64,000 nucleotides of DNA from Intestinibaculum porci. GTDB taxonomy: Bacteria; Bacillota_I; Bacilli_A; Erysipelotrichales; Coprobacillaceae. The notes beneath the pieces were generated by a model. The model worked only from the letters and a program-made list of their open reading frames with translations, had not been told where the DNA came from and made no database searches. Numbering within the stretch: position 1 is the stretch's first letter; each line of letters begins with the position of its first letter. The DNA is taken from NCBI RefSeq assembly GCF_003925875.1, contig NZ_AP019309.1, positions 1,364,001-1,428,000 of the forward strand, given 5' to 3'. Below, in pieces: positions 43,381-52,783 of this stretch. Position numbers and translations under genes: made by a program.

Positions 43381-45116
43381 AACAAGTACGTGTATTTATT
43401 GATGGGCACCATTATTATGTGCCCGAACGTTCGACAATTTTAGATGCGGCGAAGATGGCGGGTATTAAGATTCCTACACTTTGTTACTACAAAGGGCTCA
43501 ATGAAATCGGTGCCTGCCGTGTCTGCGTAGTCGAAGTGGATGGCTATGATCGTCTCTTTACTGCCTGCAATAATACGGTTGACGAAGATATGGTTATTTG
43601 GACCAACTCCAAAAAAGTCCGTGAAGCCCGGCGCACCAATGTGCAGCTGATTTTATCCCAGCATAATGGCAACTGTACGATGTGCACCCGCTCAGGCAAC
43701 TGCTCATTACAGAAGATTGCCAATGACCTCAACATTCAGACAACGCCTTTCAAGAAGGATTTACCAAAACAAAAAGGCAATCCCAACTTCCCGTTAATTC
43801 GTGATTATTCAAAATGTATCAAATGCATGCGCTGCATTCAGGTTTGTGATAAAATTCAGGCTTCTCATATCTGGGATGTTGTCAATACCGGTTCGCGGAC
43901 CACTGTCGATGTGAAAGATGTCTATTCCCTAGAAGATTCGAAGTGCGCTTTATGTGGTCAGTGCATTACCCATTGTCCGGTTAATGCCTTACATGAACGT
44001 GATGATACGGATCGCGTTTTAGACGCGCTCAATGATCCTCAGAAAATCGTTGTGGCACAGATTGCACCATCGATTCGTACCGCTTGGGGTGAACCCTTTG
44101 GCTTATCACCAGAAAAAGCAACGATCGAACGTTTAGCTGAAGCACTTCATCTGATGGGCTTTAACTTTATTATGGATACGGACTTCTCCGCCGATTTAAC
44201 CATTATGGAAGAAGCCAGTGAGTTCTTAGAAAAGCTGCAACATCCACAGGACAATAAGTTCCCAATGTTTACGAGCTGCTGCCCGGGGTGGGTGCGTTTC
44301 TGTAAAGCCCATTATCCGGAATTTGTCGATCAGTTATCAACTTCTAAGTCGCCGCAAGGCATGTTTGGCGCCATTGCAAAGAGCTATTATGCGAAAGCTT
44401 TAGAGGTGGATCCACACAATATTTATGTCGTTTCGATCATGCCATGTTTAGCGAAAAAACATGAATGCGATATTCCAATTTTAAATGATGCCTGCGGTGA
44501 TCCTGATGTCGATGTCGTTTTAACGACCAGAGAAATCGACCGTATGATTCGGGCCTCTTATATTATGCCAGATTCGATTGGCGAACGGGCCCTTGATATG
44601 CCGCTTGGCTTAGGCAGCGGGGCCGGAAATATCTTTGGCGCCACGGGCGGCGTCATGGAAGCGGCGCTGCGCACCGCGTATTACTTTGCGACAGGCACAA
44701 ATCCTGATCCCGATGCTTTTAAAGATGTCCGCGGGATGGAAGGGTGGAAAGAAAGCACCTTTACCATTGCTGGCAACACCTTACATGTGGCGGTATCGAA
44801 TGGTTTAGGCAATACCAAACGTTTACTCGATGCCTTAAAAGAAGGCCGCGTTCATTATGACTTTGTCGAAGTCATGGCTTGTCCGGGCGGCTGTGTTGGC
44901 GGCGGTGGTCAGCCGATTCATGATGGCGAGTTTAACGCCCCGGCAAGAGCGGATGTCCTCTATCGTCAGGATGCTAAAAACGTTATTCGTTTTTCTCATG
45001 AGAACCCCTCGATCATTAACTTATATCGTGATTACTTAGATCATCCATTATCTGAGTTAGCGGAAAAACTTTTACATACTGATCAGCATGGCTGGAAAAT
45101 GCCAGGTGAAAAATAA
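43374..45116 (+). CDS. hydA: [FeFe] hydrogenase catalytic subunit (CpI-type)
   Basis: HydA makes or oxidises H2 at the H-cluster. At 580 residues it matches the length of the monomeric clostridial enzyme. In order it has a plant-type [2Fe-2S] domain (Cys in IPTLCYYKGLNEIGACRVC), a His-ligated [4Fe-4S] site (QHNGNCTMCTRSGNC), two [4Fe-4S] sites (CIKCMRCIQVC, CALCGQCITHC), and the three H-cluster motifs TSCCPGW, MPCLAKKHE and MACPGGCVGGGGQP. All ligands and the proton-relay Cys are present, so it should be active. It overlaps its flavoprotein partner by 7 bp, and the maturation-type operon follows 178 bp later. Confidence 0.97.
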   Translation: MVKQVRVFIDGHHYYVPERSTILDAAKMAGIKIPTLCYYKGLNEIGACRVCVVEVDGYDRLFTACNNTVDEDMVIWTNSKKVREARRTNVQLILSQHNGNCTMCTRSGNCSLQKIANDLNIQTTPFKKDLPKQKGNPNFPLIRDYSKCIKCMRCIQVCDKIQASHIWDVVNTGSRTTVDVKDVYSLEDSKCALCGQCITHCPVNALHERDDTDRVLDALNDPQKIVVAQIAPSIRTAWGEPFGLSPEKATIERLAEALHLMGFNFIMDTDFSADLTIMEEASEFLEKLQHPQDNKFPMFTSCCPGWVRFCKAHYPEFVDQLSTSKSPQGMFGAIAKSYYAKALEVDPHNIYVVSIMPCLAKKHECDIPILNDACGDPDVDVVLTTREIDRMIRASYIMPDSIGERALDMPLGLGSGAGNIFGATGGVMEAALRTAYYFATGTNPDPDAFKDVRGMEGWKESTFTIAGNTLHVAVSNGLGNTKRLLDALKEGRVHYDFVEVMACPGGCVGGGGQPIHDGEFNAPARADVLYRQDAKNVIRFSHENPSIINLYRDYLDHPLSELAEKLLHTDQHGWKMPGEK

Positions 45117-45120
45117 TGAT

Positions 45121-45147
45121 GACGGCTCTTTTAAAGGGCCGTTTTCC
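45121..45147 (+). terminator. Rho-independent terminator after hydA
   Basis: ACGGCTCT and AGGGCCGT form a stem (one T-G pair) followed by TTTT. It separates the hydrogenase operon from the nitrogenase-like/hyp operon. Confidence 0.75.
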
Positions 45148-45244
45148 AGTTATATGGATAGGAAAAAAGGTGACCTCAACCGCAAAAATGAGAAACGCAT
45201 CAGATTTTGCTTTCACGAGGCATTTTGGTAAGAGTGTATGTGCT

Positions 45245-45273
45245 TTCACATCTGTTGTTTTTAGTGTTATAAT
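45245..45273 (+). promoter_or_regulatory. Promoter of the nifH-like/hyp/hyd operon
   Basis: TTCACA (45245-45250) and TATAAT (45268-45273) are 17 bp apart, 21 bp before the ATG at 45295. It is strong in sequence and the only clear promoter before the 11-gene operon. Confidence 0.75.
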
Positions 45274-45294
45274 AGACAATACATGGAGGAAGTT

Positions 45295-46047
45295 ATGTTA
45301 AAGTTAGCTATATATGGAAAAGGCGGAATAGGCAAATCGACAATGACGAGTCATTTAGCGGCCGCATTTGCGTCGCTTGGGAAAAAGGTCATTCAGATTG
45401 GCTGTGATCCGAAAGCCGATTCGACAATTAATTTATTACATGGTCAGCCCCTCAAGCCGGTTATGGATTATTTAAAAGAAGGGGATGAACCTGATCATTT
45501 AGAAGACATCAGCCAAATCGGCTATGGCGGTGTCTTATGTATTGAAACGGGCGGCCCTACGCCTGGCTTAGGCTGTGCTGGCCGCGGCATTATTGCCACT
45601 TTCAATTTATTAGAAGATTTAGAATTATTTGAAACTTATCAGCCAGATGTTGTCTTATATGATGTCTTAGGGGATGTTGTCTGCGGCGGCTTCGCAGCGC
45701 CGATTCGTGAAGGCTACGCCGAAGATGTCCTGATTGTCACTTCCGGGGAAAAGATGGCGCTCTATGCGGCGAATAATATTTATACGGCCGTGAAGAATTT
45801 TGAAGATCGCGGCTATGCGAAAGTCAAAGGTCTCATTCTTAATCATCGCAACGTCATCAATGAAGAAGAAAAAGTGGCTCAGTTTGCAAAAGCGCGTCAC
45901 TTACGCATCATCGGCGATATTCCGCGCAGTGATACGATTATCCAATATGAAGATCAGGGCATGACCGCGATCGAAGGGGATATCAATAGTGAAATCAGTC
46001 AGCGTTTTATTGCCTTAGCGAAGGAGTTACTTAATGAAGGAAGCTAA
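45295..46047 (+). CDS. NifH-like nitrogenase Fe protein homologue
   Basis: The 250-residue protein is an ATP-dependent reductase of the NifH/BchL/CfbC superfamily. It has the P-loop GKGGIGKST, switch II in [11 protein letters not shown], and both [4Fe-4S] ligand Cys, in GLGCAGRG and DVVCGGF. It should hold one cluster between two subunits and pass electrons to NifD/NifK-like partners with ATP hydrolysis. It lacks the C-terminal extension of true NifH (about 290 residues). ATG at 45295 follows GGAGGAAGTT. It is the first gene of the operon and overlaps the NifD-like gene by 14 bp. No nifB, nifE, nifN or nifV is present, so nitrogen fixation is not supported; its role in cofactor chemistry is inferred. 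Confidence 0.92.
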   Translation: MLKLAIYGKGGIGKSTMTSHLAAAFASLGKKVIQIGCDPKADSTINLLHGQPLKPVMDYLKEGDEPDHLEDISQIGYGGVLCIETGGPTPGLGCAGRGIIATFNLLEDLELFETYQPDVVLYDVLGDVVCGGFAAPIREGYAEDVLIVTSGEKMALYAANNIYTAVKNFEDRGYAKVKGLILNHRNVINEEEKVAQFAKARHLRIIGDIPRSDTIIQYEDQGMTAIEGDINSEISQRFIALAKELLNEGS

Positions 46048-47305
46048 ATATTATACGGTGAAAGAGCTCGCCGCCAAGGAAAAGATCCCGGAAATCTTTG
46101 ATACCGGCGCGCATCTGATTTATTCATCGCCGGCGACGTTAGCGTATAATTCCCCCGGTGCCCAGGGCTTTGGCGTCAAAAGAGCCGGTTTAACGATGCC
46201 GGAAAGTGTTATGCTCATCGTTTCACCAGGCTGCTGTGGTCGCAATACATCAGCGATTAGTGTGAATGAGCAATACAAACATCGTTATTTCTATTATTTA
46301 TTAGATGAGACTGATATTGTCACTGGTCGTCATCTTTCTAAAATTCCCGAAGCAGTCAAAGAAATTGTGGATTTTCTCGCTGTGAAGCCAAAAGTGGTGA
46401 TGATCTGTATTACCTGCGTAGATGCTTTACTAGGGACGGATATGGAACGCGTATGCAAGCAGTGTGAAGAGGTCGCAAAAGTTAAGGTTCGTCCTTGTTA
46501 TATGTATGCCTTAACGCGCGAAGGGCGCCGGCCGCCAATGGTCCACGTCCGTGAATCGCTCTATTCCCTATTAGAAAAACAAAAGAAAGATCCCCGCACG
46601 GTCAATCTTTTAGGCTTCTTTGCCCCTTTGGATGATGATTGTGAACTTTATCGTTATTTAAAAGATATAGGCATGCATCATATTTATGAATTATCCCGCA
46701 TGACAACTTATGCCGACTTTACCAAAATGAGCCAGGCCAATTTCAATCTGATCTTACATCCGGAAGCGCGCGCCGCAGCGGAAAATATGCGTAAAGCGCT
46801 CAATATTGGTTCAATTGAATTAACCCGTTTCTATCAGGTCGAGTACGTGCACCGGCAGTATCACGCGTTAGCGAAGGCATTAGGAGTCACGATTGATGAT
46901 CAGGCAGATTATGAAAAAACCAAAGCCGTTATTGAAATGATGAAGTCTTATCAAAACATTTCCATCGCGATTGGCGAAACAGGTAATTATGATCCGTTAG
47001 AATTAGCTTTAGCGCTTGTTTCTTATGGCTTTCAGGTGAAAGAAATCTATGCGACGCTGCAGGATTACCAGCTGCGTTATCTGAGCGCGCTTTCATCCCT
47101 TTCCCCCGCAACAAAGGTATACTGCAATAATGAACCAACGATGCTTTACTACAATATGGAAAGTTCCATTGATCTGACGATTGGCAAAGATGCGGCTTAC
47201 TATCATCCTAAGGCCCATCATTTAGACTTCAATGAGGATCGTCAGCCTTATGGCTATCAGGCTATTCAATTGTTATTTTCAAAAATGAAGGAGGTGCTAT
47301 CATGA
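46034..47305 (+). CDS. NifD-like nitrogenase component 1 protein (first pair)
   Basis: The 423-residue protein belongs to the nitrogenase component 1/oxidoreductase superfamily (NifD, NifE, BchN, CfbD and relatives). Early motifs match NifD in order: [10 protein letters not shown] with Cys67 and Cys68, LDETDIVTG near residue 95, and [12 protein letters not shown] with Cys125 and Cys128, the place of the P-cluster ligands. The C-terminal third keeps Rossmann-like segments but shows no obvious FeMo-cofactor His/Cys set. With the next gene (4-bp overlap) it should form a heteromer that accepts electrons from the NifH-like protein. Substrate unknown; a step in Fe-CO-CN ligand or H-cluster assembly is inferred from context. 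Confidence 0.88.
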   Translation: MKEAKYYTVKELAAKEKIPEIFDTGAHLIYSSPATLAYNSPGAQGFGVKRAGLTMPESVMLIVSPGCCGRNTSAISVNEQYKHRYFYYLLDETDIVTGRHLSKIPEAVKEIVDFLAVKPKVVMICITCVDALLGTDMERVCKQCEEVAKVKVRPCYMYALTREGRRPPMVHVRESLYSLLEKQKKDPRTVNLLGFFAPLDDDCELYRYLKDIGMHHIYELSRMTTYADFTKMSQANFNLILHPEARAAAENMRKALNIGSIELTRFYQVEYVHRQYHALAKALGVTIDDQADYEKTKAVIEMMKSYQNISIAIGETGNYDPLELALALVSYGFQVKEIYATLQDYQLRYLSALSSLSPATKVYCNNEPTMLYYNMESSIDLTIGKDAAYYHPKAHHLDFNEDRQPYGYQAIQLLFSKMKEVLS

Positions 47306-48258
47306 AAGGTTTACGTAAATATTTAACCCCCTTTGCGCCTGATGATTCCGGCGCTGTTTCGGTGCTCTATGAAGCGGGCGGCCTCATTATTATCATTGAT
47401 GCCGGCGGCTGCACCGGTAATGTCTGCGGCTTTGATGAGCCGCGCTGGGAAGAAAAGCGTTCCGCCATCTTCTCCGCTGGTTTACGTGATATGGATGCTA
47501 TTTTAGGCCGTGATGATCTCTTGATTGCGAAAATCAAAAAGATTATGCAGGAAATGGAGACATCTTTTATTGCCTTAGTAGGGACCCCTGTTCCTGCGGT
47601 TATTGGCACTGATTATAAAGGGCTCGCACGTTTATTAGAGAAAGAGGTGAACGTGCCGGTTTTACCAATTCCTACAACCGGCGTTGGCCTTTATGATGTC
47701 GGCATCGAAAAAGCATTAACGGCCTTGGTGAAACGCTTTGCGGATACCAAAGTTACACAGAAAACGATCGGTGTTCTCGGCTTTACACCGTTAGATTATC
47801 CATGGCCTAAAAATCCTGCTTATAATTATTATGATACCGTTGAAGAAGTGGCTTCTTGCGGCTCTTTAACGAAAAACTATGTGGCGTCAATGGCTGGCCT
47901 CAAAGCGGCCCGCTACGTAGAAAAATATTACGGCATCCCTTATGTGATCGGTTATCCCGATGATCTGTATCCGGATATTACCGGAGAAAAGGTTTTAGCC
48001 ATCACCACCCAGGCGATTGGCTTAGACTTACGAAAAAAGTGCCCTTCATTAACGATTGGCAGTTACTTTATGATGAAAAAGGATTACTTAGATGATCATA
48101 TGATTTCCTTTCAGGAAGAAGATGATCTGATTAACTATGTCAATACCCATCACTTTGATACGATCATCGCTGATGAAGCGTATAAGGAGATGTTAGACTT
48201 TTCGGGTGATTATATCGCTTTACCACATTTTGCCCTGTCGGGGAGTCGTTTATTATGA
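47302..48258 (+). CDS. Short NifK-like nitrogenase component 1 protein (first pair)
   Basis: This 318-residue protein is related to the NifK/NifN side of nitrogenase component 1 but is clearly shorter than NifK (about 500). It has GAVSVLYEAGG, then IIDAGGCTGNVCGFDEPRW with Cys37 and Cys42, a SAGLRDMDAILGRDD segment matching the acidic-GG motif, and VGTPVPAVIGTDY, where NifK has a cluster Cys but this protein has none. It overlaps the partner before it and hypF after it by 4 bp each. The pair may hold one cubane rather than a full P-cluster. The second pair at 52784-55185 is its paralogue. Confidence 0.85.
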   Translation: MKGLRKYLTPFAPDDSGAVSVLYEAGGLIIIIDAGGCTGNVCGFDEPRWEEKRSAIFSAGLRDMDAILGRDDLLIAKIKKIMQEMETSFIALVGTPVPAVIGTDYKGLARLLEKEVNVPVLPIPTTGVGLYDVGIEKALTALVKRFADTKVTQKTIGVLGFTPLDYPWPKNPAYNYYDTVEEVASCGSLTKNYVASMAGLKAARYVEKYYGIPYVIGYPDDLYPDITGEKVLAITTQAIGLDLRKKCPSLTIGSYFMMKKDYLDDHMISFQEEDDLINYVNTHHFDTIIADEAYKEMLDFSGDYIALPHFALSGSRLL

Positions 48259-50537
48259 GAAGCGTCTTATTACGGGTTTATGGCATTGTTCAGGGAGTCG
48301 GCTTTCGCCCGACTGTTGCCCGTCATGCGCAGGCTTGTCAGGTGACGGGCTATGTCTGTAATAAAGGGCCTTATGTCGAAATCGCCATTGAAGGAGAAGA
48401 GCATCAGGTTGACAAGATGATTGATTGCGTCATTCATCAGCCGCCGAAGCAGGCGATGATCATCCGCCATGAAGTTTTCAATGCGTCTTTGCATCATTAT
48501 TCAGATTTTCAGATCGTCACCTCTCAGAAAACCAAAGGAGAGATCTATATTTCTCCTGATTTAGCGATCTGTGATGACTGCGTCAGGGAACTTTATGATC
48601 CCCATAATCGCCGTTATCTGCATCCCTTTATTAACTGCACTAACTGCGGCCCGCGTCTGACCATTTTAGAAGGTTTGCCGTATGATCGGGAACGCACCAG
48701 TATGAAAGCTTTCCCAATGTGCCCAGAGTGTGAGAAGGAATATCATGATCCCCAGTCGCGGTTCTATGATGCGCAGCCAGTTAGCTGTCATGAATGCGGC
48801 CCCGAGGTTTATATTTTAGGGCATGAAGAGATCCGCGAACGGGAAGCAATTATTTATACGCGTCAAGCGTTAAAAGAAGGCAAGATCGTAGCGATCAAAG
48901 GGATTGGCGGGTTCCACTTAGCTGTTGATGCCAAAAATGAAAAAGCGGTCAGTCGTTTACGTGCGCTTAAGCATCGTCCCCGCAAGCCTTTTGCGGTGAT
49001 GGCCAAAAACTTAACAACGGTGAAATCATTTGCCCATGTTTCAAAAGCGCAGGAAGCGGTTTTAACCGGCGTGCAGAAACCGATCTGTCTATTAGAAAAG
49101 AAAGGATCGAGCTTAGCAGAAAGCGTGGCACCAGGTAATCCTAAAGTGGGGGTGATGTTGCCATATGCGCCGCTCCAGCACTTATTATTTCGTTATGATG
49201 ATGGGCTCAAAACGCCGGATGTTTTGATTATGACGAGTGCTAATGACTCGGGCGCTCCGATTGTGCATAATGATGAAGAAGCCTTGGCCGAGTGCGCTTC
49301 TTTATGTGATGTCATTCTCTCACATAATCGCGTTATCCGCATTCGCTGCGACGATTCCGTGATGGATTTCTATCATGATGCGCCTTATATGATCAGACGC
49401 AGCCGCGGCTATGCGCCATTGCCTTATTATGTCAGCACGTCCTATGAAGGCGCGGTGCTCGCTATTGGCGGAGAGTTAAAAAATACGTTCTGTATCGGTA
49501 AAAATCAGCTTTTATATCCTTCATCATATATTGGCGATCTTTCCGATATCCGCTCGGTGAAATCGCTTCAGTCAACAATGAAATTAATGACCTCTTTACT
49601 AGAAGTTGATCCAGATTTAATCGTCTGTGATCCCCATCCTCAGTATAATGCGAAACGCGTGGGCGAAAGCTTAGGGAAAGAGGTTGTCTATGTCCAGCAT
49701 CATTATGCCCATATTCTATCTTGTATGGCTGAAAATGATGTCCATGACAAAGTCATCGGCGTGGCTTTTGATGGGACTGGTTATGGCGATGATGGCACGA
49801 TCTGGGGCGGCGAGATCTTTATCTGCGACCCACTGCATTATAAGCGCGTCAGTCATATTCAACCGTTTTTACAGCTTGGCGGCGATGCCTCTTCATTAGA
49901 AGGTTACCGCGGCGCGGTGAGCATGCTGCTAGATCTCTATGATGATCCACAGGACCTTGTCATGAAATTAGGTTTATGCGATTTATCGCATTATAAAGTT
50001 TTACGCGCCATGCATGCGCGCAAACTTAATGCCGTGACATCGACAAGTGCCGGTCGTCTCTTTGATGCGATCAGTGCGATTCTTGGCTTATGTTTACGCT
50101 CTACCTATGAAGGGGAGGCGGCGACCGCGCTGCAGTTTGCGGCCCTTCAAGGAAAGCGGCAAACCTTATCAATAGATGTCAAAGCAAAGCAGGATCTTTT
50201 ACCGACAAAGCGCCTGGTAGCGGAAATCACGAAGCGTCGTTTCAATGGTGAAGATGTCCATGATTTAGCGTATTTATTCCATGATGGTCTCGCCCAGATG
50301 ATCGTTTCTGAAGTGATCCGCATAGCGCAAAACAATCACTTGCAGAAAGTCGCATTAAGCGGTGGCTGTTTTCAAAATACCTTATTACTCGCGTTAGTGG
50401 AAACACGCTTAAAAGAGGCTGGTTTCTGCGTTTATATACATCACTTATTACCGCCTAATGATGGCGGAATTGCATGTGGTCAGGCGTATTATGGCCTGGC
50501 CTGCTTAAAAGAAAGAAGGAATGATTCATGTGTGTAG
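48255..50537 (+). CDS. hypF: Carbamoyltransferase HypF
   Basis: HypF turns carbamoyl phosphate into a carbamoyl adenylate and passes the carbamoyl group to the C-terminal Cys of HypE, the first step of cyanide ligand synthesis. The 760-residue product is full length: acylphosphatase domain (VYGIVQGVGFRPTVAR), two zinc fingers (CDDCVRELYDP, CTNCGPR, CPECEKEYHDP, CHECGP), a YrdC-like domain (IKGIGGFHLAVDAKNE), and a Kae1-like domain (HHYAHILSCMAENDV, GVAFDGTGYGDDGTIWGGE). It overlaps neighbours on both sides (4 and 10 bp). Normally it serves [NiFe] hydrogenases, but none is present here. Confidence 0.96.
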   Translation: MRSVLLRVYGIVQGVGFRPTVARHAQACQVTGYVCNKGPYVEIAIEGEEHQVDKMIDCVIHQPPKQAMIIRHEVFNASLHHYSDFQIVTSQKTKGEIYISPDLAICDDCVRELYDPHNRRYLHPFINCTNCGPRLTILEGLPYDRERTSMKAFPMCPECEKEYHDPQSRFYDAQPVSCHECGPEVYILGHEEIREREAIIYTRQALKEGKIVAIKGIGGFHLAVDAKNEKAVSRLRALKHRPRKPFAVMAKNLTTVKSFAHVSKAQEAVLTGVQKPICLLEKKGSSLAESVAPGNPKVGVMLPYAPLQHLLFRYDDGLKTPDVLIMTSANDSGAPIVHNDEEALAECASLCDVILSHNRVIRIRCDDSVMDFYHDAPYMIRRSRGYAPLPYYVSTSYEGAVLAIGGELKNTFCIGKNQLLYPSSYIGDLSDIRSVKSLQSTMKLMTSLLEVDPDLIVCDPHPQYNAKRVGESLGKEVVYVQHHYAHILSCMAENDVHDKVIGVAFDGTGYGDDGTIWGGEIFICDPLHYKRVSHIQPFLQLGGDASSLEGYRGAVSMLLDLYDDPQDLVMKLGLCDLSHYKVLRAMHARKLNAVTSTSAGRLFDAISAILGLCLRSTYEGEAATALQFAALQGKRQTLSIDVKAKQDLLPTKRLVAEITKRRFNGEDVHDLAYLFHDGLAQMIVSEVIRIAQNNHLQKVALSGGCFQNTLLLALVETRLKEAGFCVYIHHLLPPNDGGIACGQAYYGLACLKERRNDSCV

Positions 50538-50743
50538 GTTTATCTTGTAAAGTTGTGAATGTGAAAGGAGATGTTGCGATCGTCGACGCCACCGGCGCCA
50601 AGCGCACTGTTAGTGCGGCCTTATTAGATGATTTAATGCCGGGCGATTACGTGATGGTTCATGCCGGCGCTGCAATTGCGAAAATCACCGATGATGATAC
50701 GGACGAAACAGATCGTTTAATGGAGGATTTGCTGGATGAATAA
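50528..50743 (+). CDS. hypC: Hydrogenase assembly chaperone HypC
   Basis: HypC carries the Fe(CN)2CO unit with HypD. The 71-residue protein starts MCVG, leaving the essential Cys2 free after Met removal, and continues as a small beta-barrel (DVAIVDATGAKRTVSAALLD, GDYVMVHAGAAIAKI). Length and start are typical. AAAGAAAGGAATGATTC precedes the ATG. It overlaps hypF by 10 bp and hypD by 8 bp. Confidence 0.95.
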   Translation: MCVGLSCKVVNVKGDVAIVDATGAKRTVSAALLDDLMPGDYVMVHAGAAIAKITDDDTDETDRLMEDLLDE

Positions 50744-51773
50744 AGCGCGTGAAATCATCGATGCCTATCAGGGACCAAAACTGCGCATTATGGAAGTCTG
50801 TGGCACGCATACACATGAAATCTTCCGTTTAGGCATTCGTTCTCTGCTGCCAGAAAACATTGAAGTGATCTCTGGCCCGGGCTGTCCGGTCTGCGTCACG
50901 CCGGTTGATTTTATCGATGAAGCTATTTATTTAGCGCAGGAACATCATTGCACGATCACCACTTTTGGTGATTTGGTGCGCGTGCCGGGCACGCAGGCTT
51001 CTTTAGCGCAAGCACGCGCTGATGGCGCGCAAGTTAAAGTCGTCTATTCGCCATTAGATAGCGTGGATTATGCGCAGAAGCATCCTGATGAAGAGGTTGT
51101 CTTCCTCTCGATTGGCTTTGAAACGACAACGCCCGCTGATTTACTCACAATTGCCAAAGCGCAGGCTTTAGGCTTAACGAATTTCTCATTATTAACAGCC
51201 AATAAAACAATGCCGGGGGCCTATGAAGCGATGAAAGACAGCTGTGATGCCTTTCTTTATCCGGGTCATGTGCATACTATTATTGGTACCGGCATCTGTG
51301 AAAAGATGAAAGAAGAAGGTGTCAGCGGGGTGATTGCTGGCTTTACGGCGAAGGAACTATTAACGGCGATTGCTCTTATTGTGAAAAAATCACAGGAAGC
51401 TGCACCGTATTTTGTCAATGCCTATCCGCGCGTTGTCACTGACGAAGGTTCACCGAAAGGGCAGGCGATTATCGCAAAATATACCGAAAGTGTTGATGCG
51501 ATGTGGCGCGGAATCGGTGTGATTCCCGGTTCCGGCTTAGCCTTAAAAGACGATTATGCAGCTTTTGATGCGCGAAAGAAATATCAGGTCCCAGCGATGC
51601 ATGGACATGCCAATCCGGCGTGTCGCTGCGGCGAGATCTTAAGAGGACAAATCAAACCTTATGAATGTCCGCTTTTTGGGAAGGTCTGCACCCGTGATCA
51701 TCCAGTGGGTGCCTGCATGGTTTCTAGTGAAGGCACTTGCGCGGCTTACTATTTGTATGGAGGTCAAAAATAA
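50736..51773 (+). CDS. hypD: Hydrogenase maturation protein HypD
   Basis: HypD holds a [4Fe-4S] cluster and the iron on which CO and two cyanides are assembled. The 345-residue protein has the conserved CGTHTHE motif, SGPGCPVCVTP, and the C-terminal cluster ligands in NPACRCGEILRG, CPLFGKVCTRDHPVGAC and SSEGTCAAYY. All catalytic Cys positions look intact. It overlaps hypC by 8 bp and hypE starts on the next base after its stop, so the three are tightly coupled. Confidence 0.96.
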   Translation: MNKAREIIDAYQGPKLRIMEVCGTHTHEIFRLGIRSLLPENIEVISGPGCPVCVTPVDFIDEAIYLAQEHHCTITTFGDLVRVPGTQASLAQARADGAQVKVVYSPLDSVDYAQKHPDEEVVFLSIGFETTTPADLLTIAKAQALGLTNFSLLTANKTMPGAYEAMKDSCDAFLYPGHVHTIIGTGICEKMKEEGVSGVIAGFTAKELLTAIALIVKKSQEAAPYFVNAYPRVVTDEGSPKGQAIIAKYTESVDAMWRGIGVIPGSGLALKDDYAAFDARKKYQVPAMHGHANPACRCGEILRGQIKPYECPLFGKVCTRDHPVGACMVSSEGTCAAYYLYGGQK

Positions 51774-52775
51774 ATGGATAAAATTACTTTAGGACATGGA
51801 TCAGGCGGCTCAGCTACCGCTGATCTGATTGATCATGTCTTTAAAAAATATTTGAATAATGAATACTTTACCGCTGATGATGCCAGCGTATTGCCTAGAC
51901 CGCTAGGACGTATTGCCATGAGCACGGATGGCTTTATCGTCTCGCCAGCCTTTTTCCCGGGCGGGAATATTGGCAAGTTATCAATCTGCGGGACGGTCAA
52001 TGATTTGGCCTGCATGGGCGCAAGGCCGCTTTATTTAACATGCGGCTTTGTCATTGAAGAAGGCTTTCCGATTGCGAAGCTTGAAGAAGCTGTAAAAGCG
52101 ATGGCTAAAACCGCCGCGGAAGTCGGCGTGCACATCGTTGCCGGAGATACCAAAGTTGCCGGCAAAGGACAGGTTGATGGTCTTTTCATTACCACCACCG
52201 GCGTTGGTGAAATCGCTGATGATGTCCATACCTCCGGCGCTAATGCGAAAGCTGGTGATGTCATTATTGTAACTGGTGATATTGGTCGTCATGGTACCTG
52301 CATTCTCTTGACGCGTGATGATTATGGCATTGAAGCGCCAGTGACAAGTGACTGTGCACCATTATGGAATGCCGTTAAAGCGACTTTAGATGTCAGCCAT
52401 GACATTCATACCATTCGTGATGCGACGCGTGGCGGCGTCGGCACGGTACTTTATGAAATTGCCCGTGAATCTCAGGTCGGCATTAAGCTTGATTCGACAA
52501 AAATTCCGGTCGCTGATGAAGTGCGTGGCGTCACCGGAATGTTAGGACTTGATCCGCTTTATTTAGCCTGTGAAGGCCGTCTTGTCTATATGGTACCGGA
52601 AAAAGACAGTCAAGCTGTTTTAAAAGCTTTACAGGCCTCTGATCATACTCAGGGCGCTGCTATTATTGGCAAAGTTGTCAATGATCATGTCGGTCAGGTA
52701 ACATTAACGACAGAAATTGGCGGCGAAACCTTATTGCCGCCGCCAGGCAATGAATTATTACCAAGAATCTGTTAG
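51774..52775 (+). CDS. hypE: Carbamoyl dehydratase HypE
   Basis: HypE dehydrates the thiocarboxamide on its C-terminal Cys to thiocyanate and passes cyanide to the iron on HypC-HypD. The 333-residue protein has the PurM-like ATP-binding fold (GHGSGGSATADLIDHVFKK, STDGFIVSP, GTVNDLACMGARPLYLT, ATRGGVGTVLYEIARES) and ends in exactly PRIC, the catalytic C-terminal Cys. So cyanide synthesis by HypE and HypF should be functional. The neighbour downstream begins after 8 bp. Confidence 0.96.
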   Translation: MDKITLGHGSGGSATADLIDHVFKKYLNNEYFTADDASVLPRPLGRIAMSTDGFIVSPAFFPGGNIGKLSICGTVNDLACMGARPLYLTCGFVIEEGFPIAKLEEAVKAMAKTAAEVGVHIVAGDTKVAGKGQVDGLFITTTGVGEIADDVHTSGANAKAGDVIIVTGDIGRHGTCILLTRDDYGIEAPVTSDCAPLWNAVKATLDVSHDIHTIRDATRGGVGTVLYEIARESQVGIKLDSTKIPVADEVRGVTGMLGLDPLYLACEGRLVYMVPEKDSQAVLKALQASDHTQGAAIIGKVVNDHVGQVTLTTEIGGETLLPPPGNELLPRIC

Positions 52776-52783
52776 GTGATCTT

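Noticed and set aside
45295-48258. Chlorophyll (BchLNB) or F430 (CfbCD) type reductase
   Set aside because: No tetrapyrrole genes are near, and two separate D/K-like pairs do not fit either system.
48255-52775. Ordinary [NiFe] hydrogenase maturation operon
   Set aside because: hypA, hypB, an endopeptidase and all [NiFe] structural genes are absent from the window, and hydA, hydF and hydE flank the set. A [NiFe] enzyme elsewhere cannot be excluded, so this stays as the main alternative explanation.
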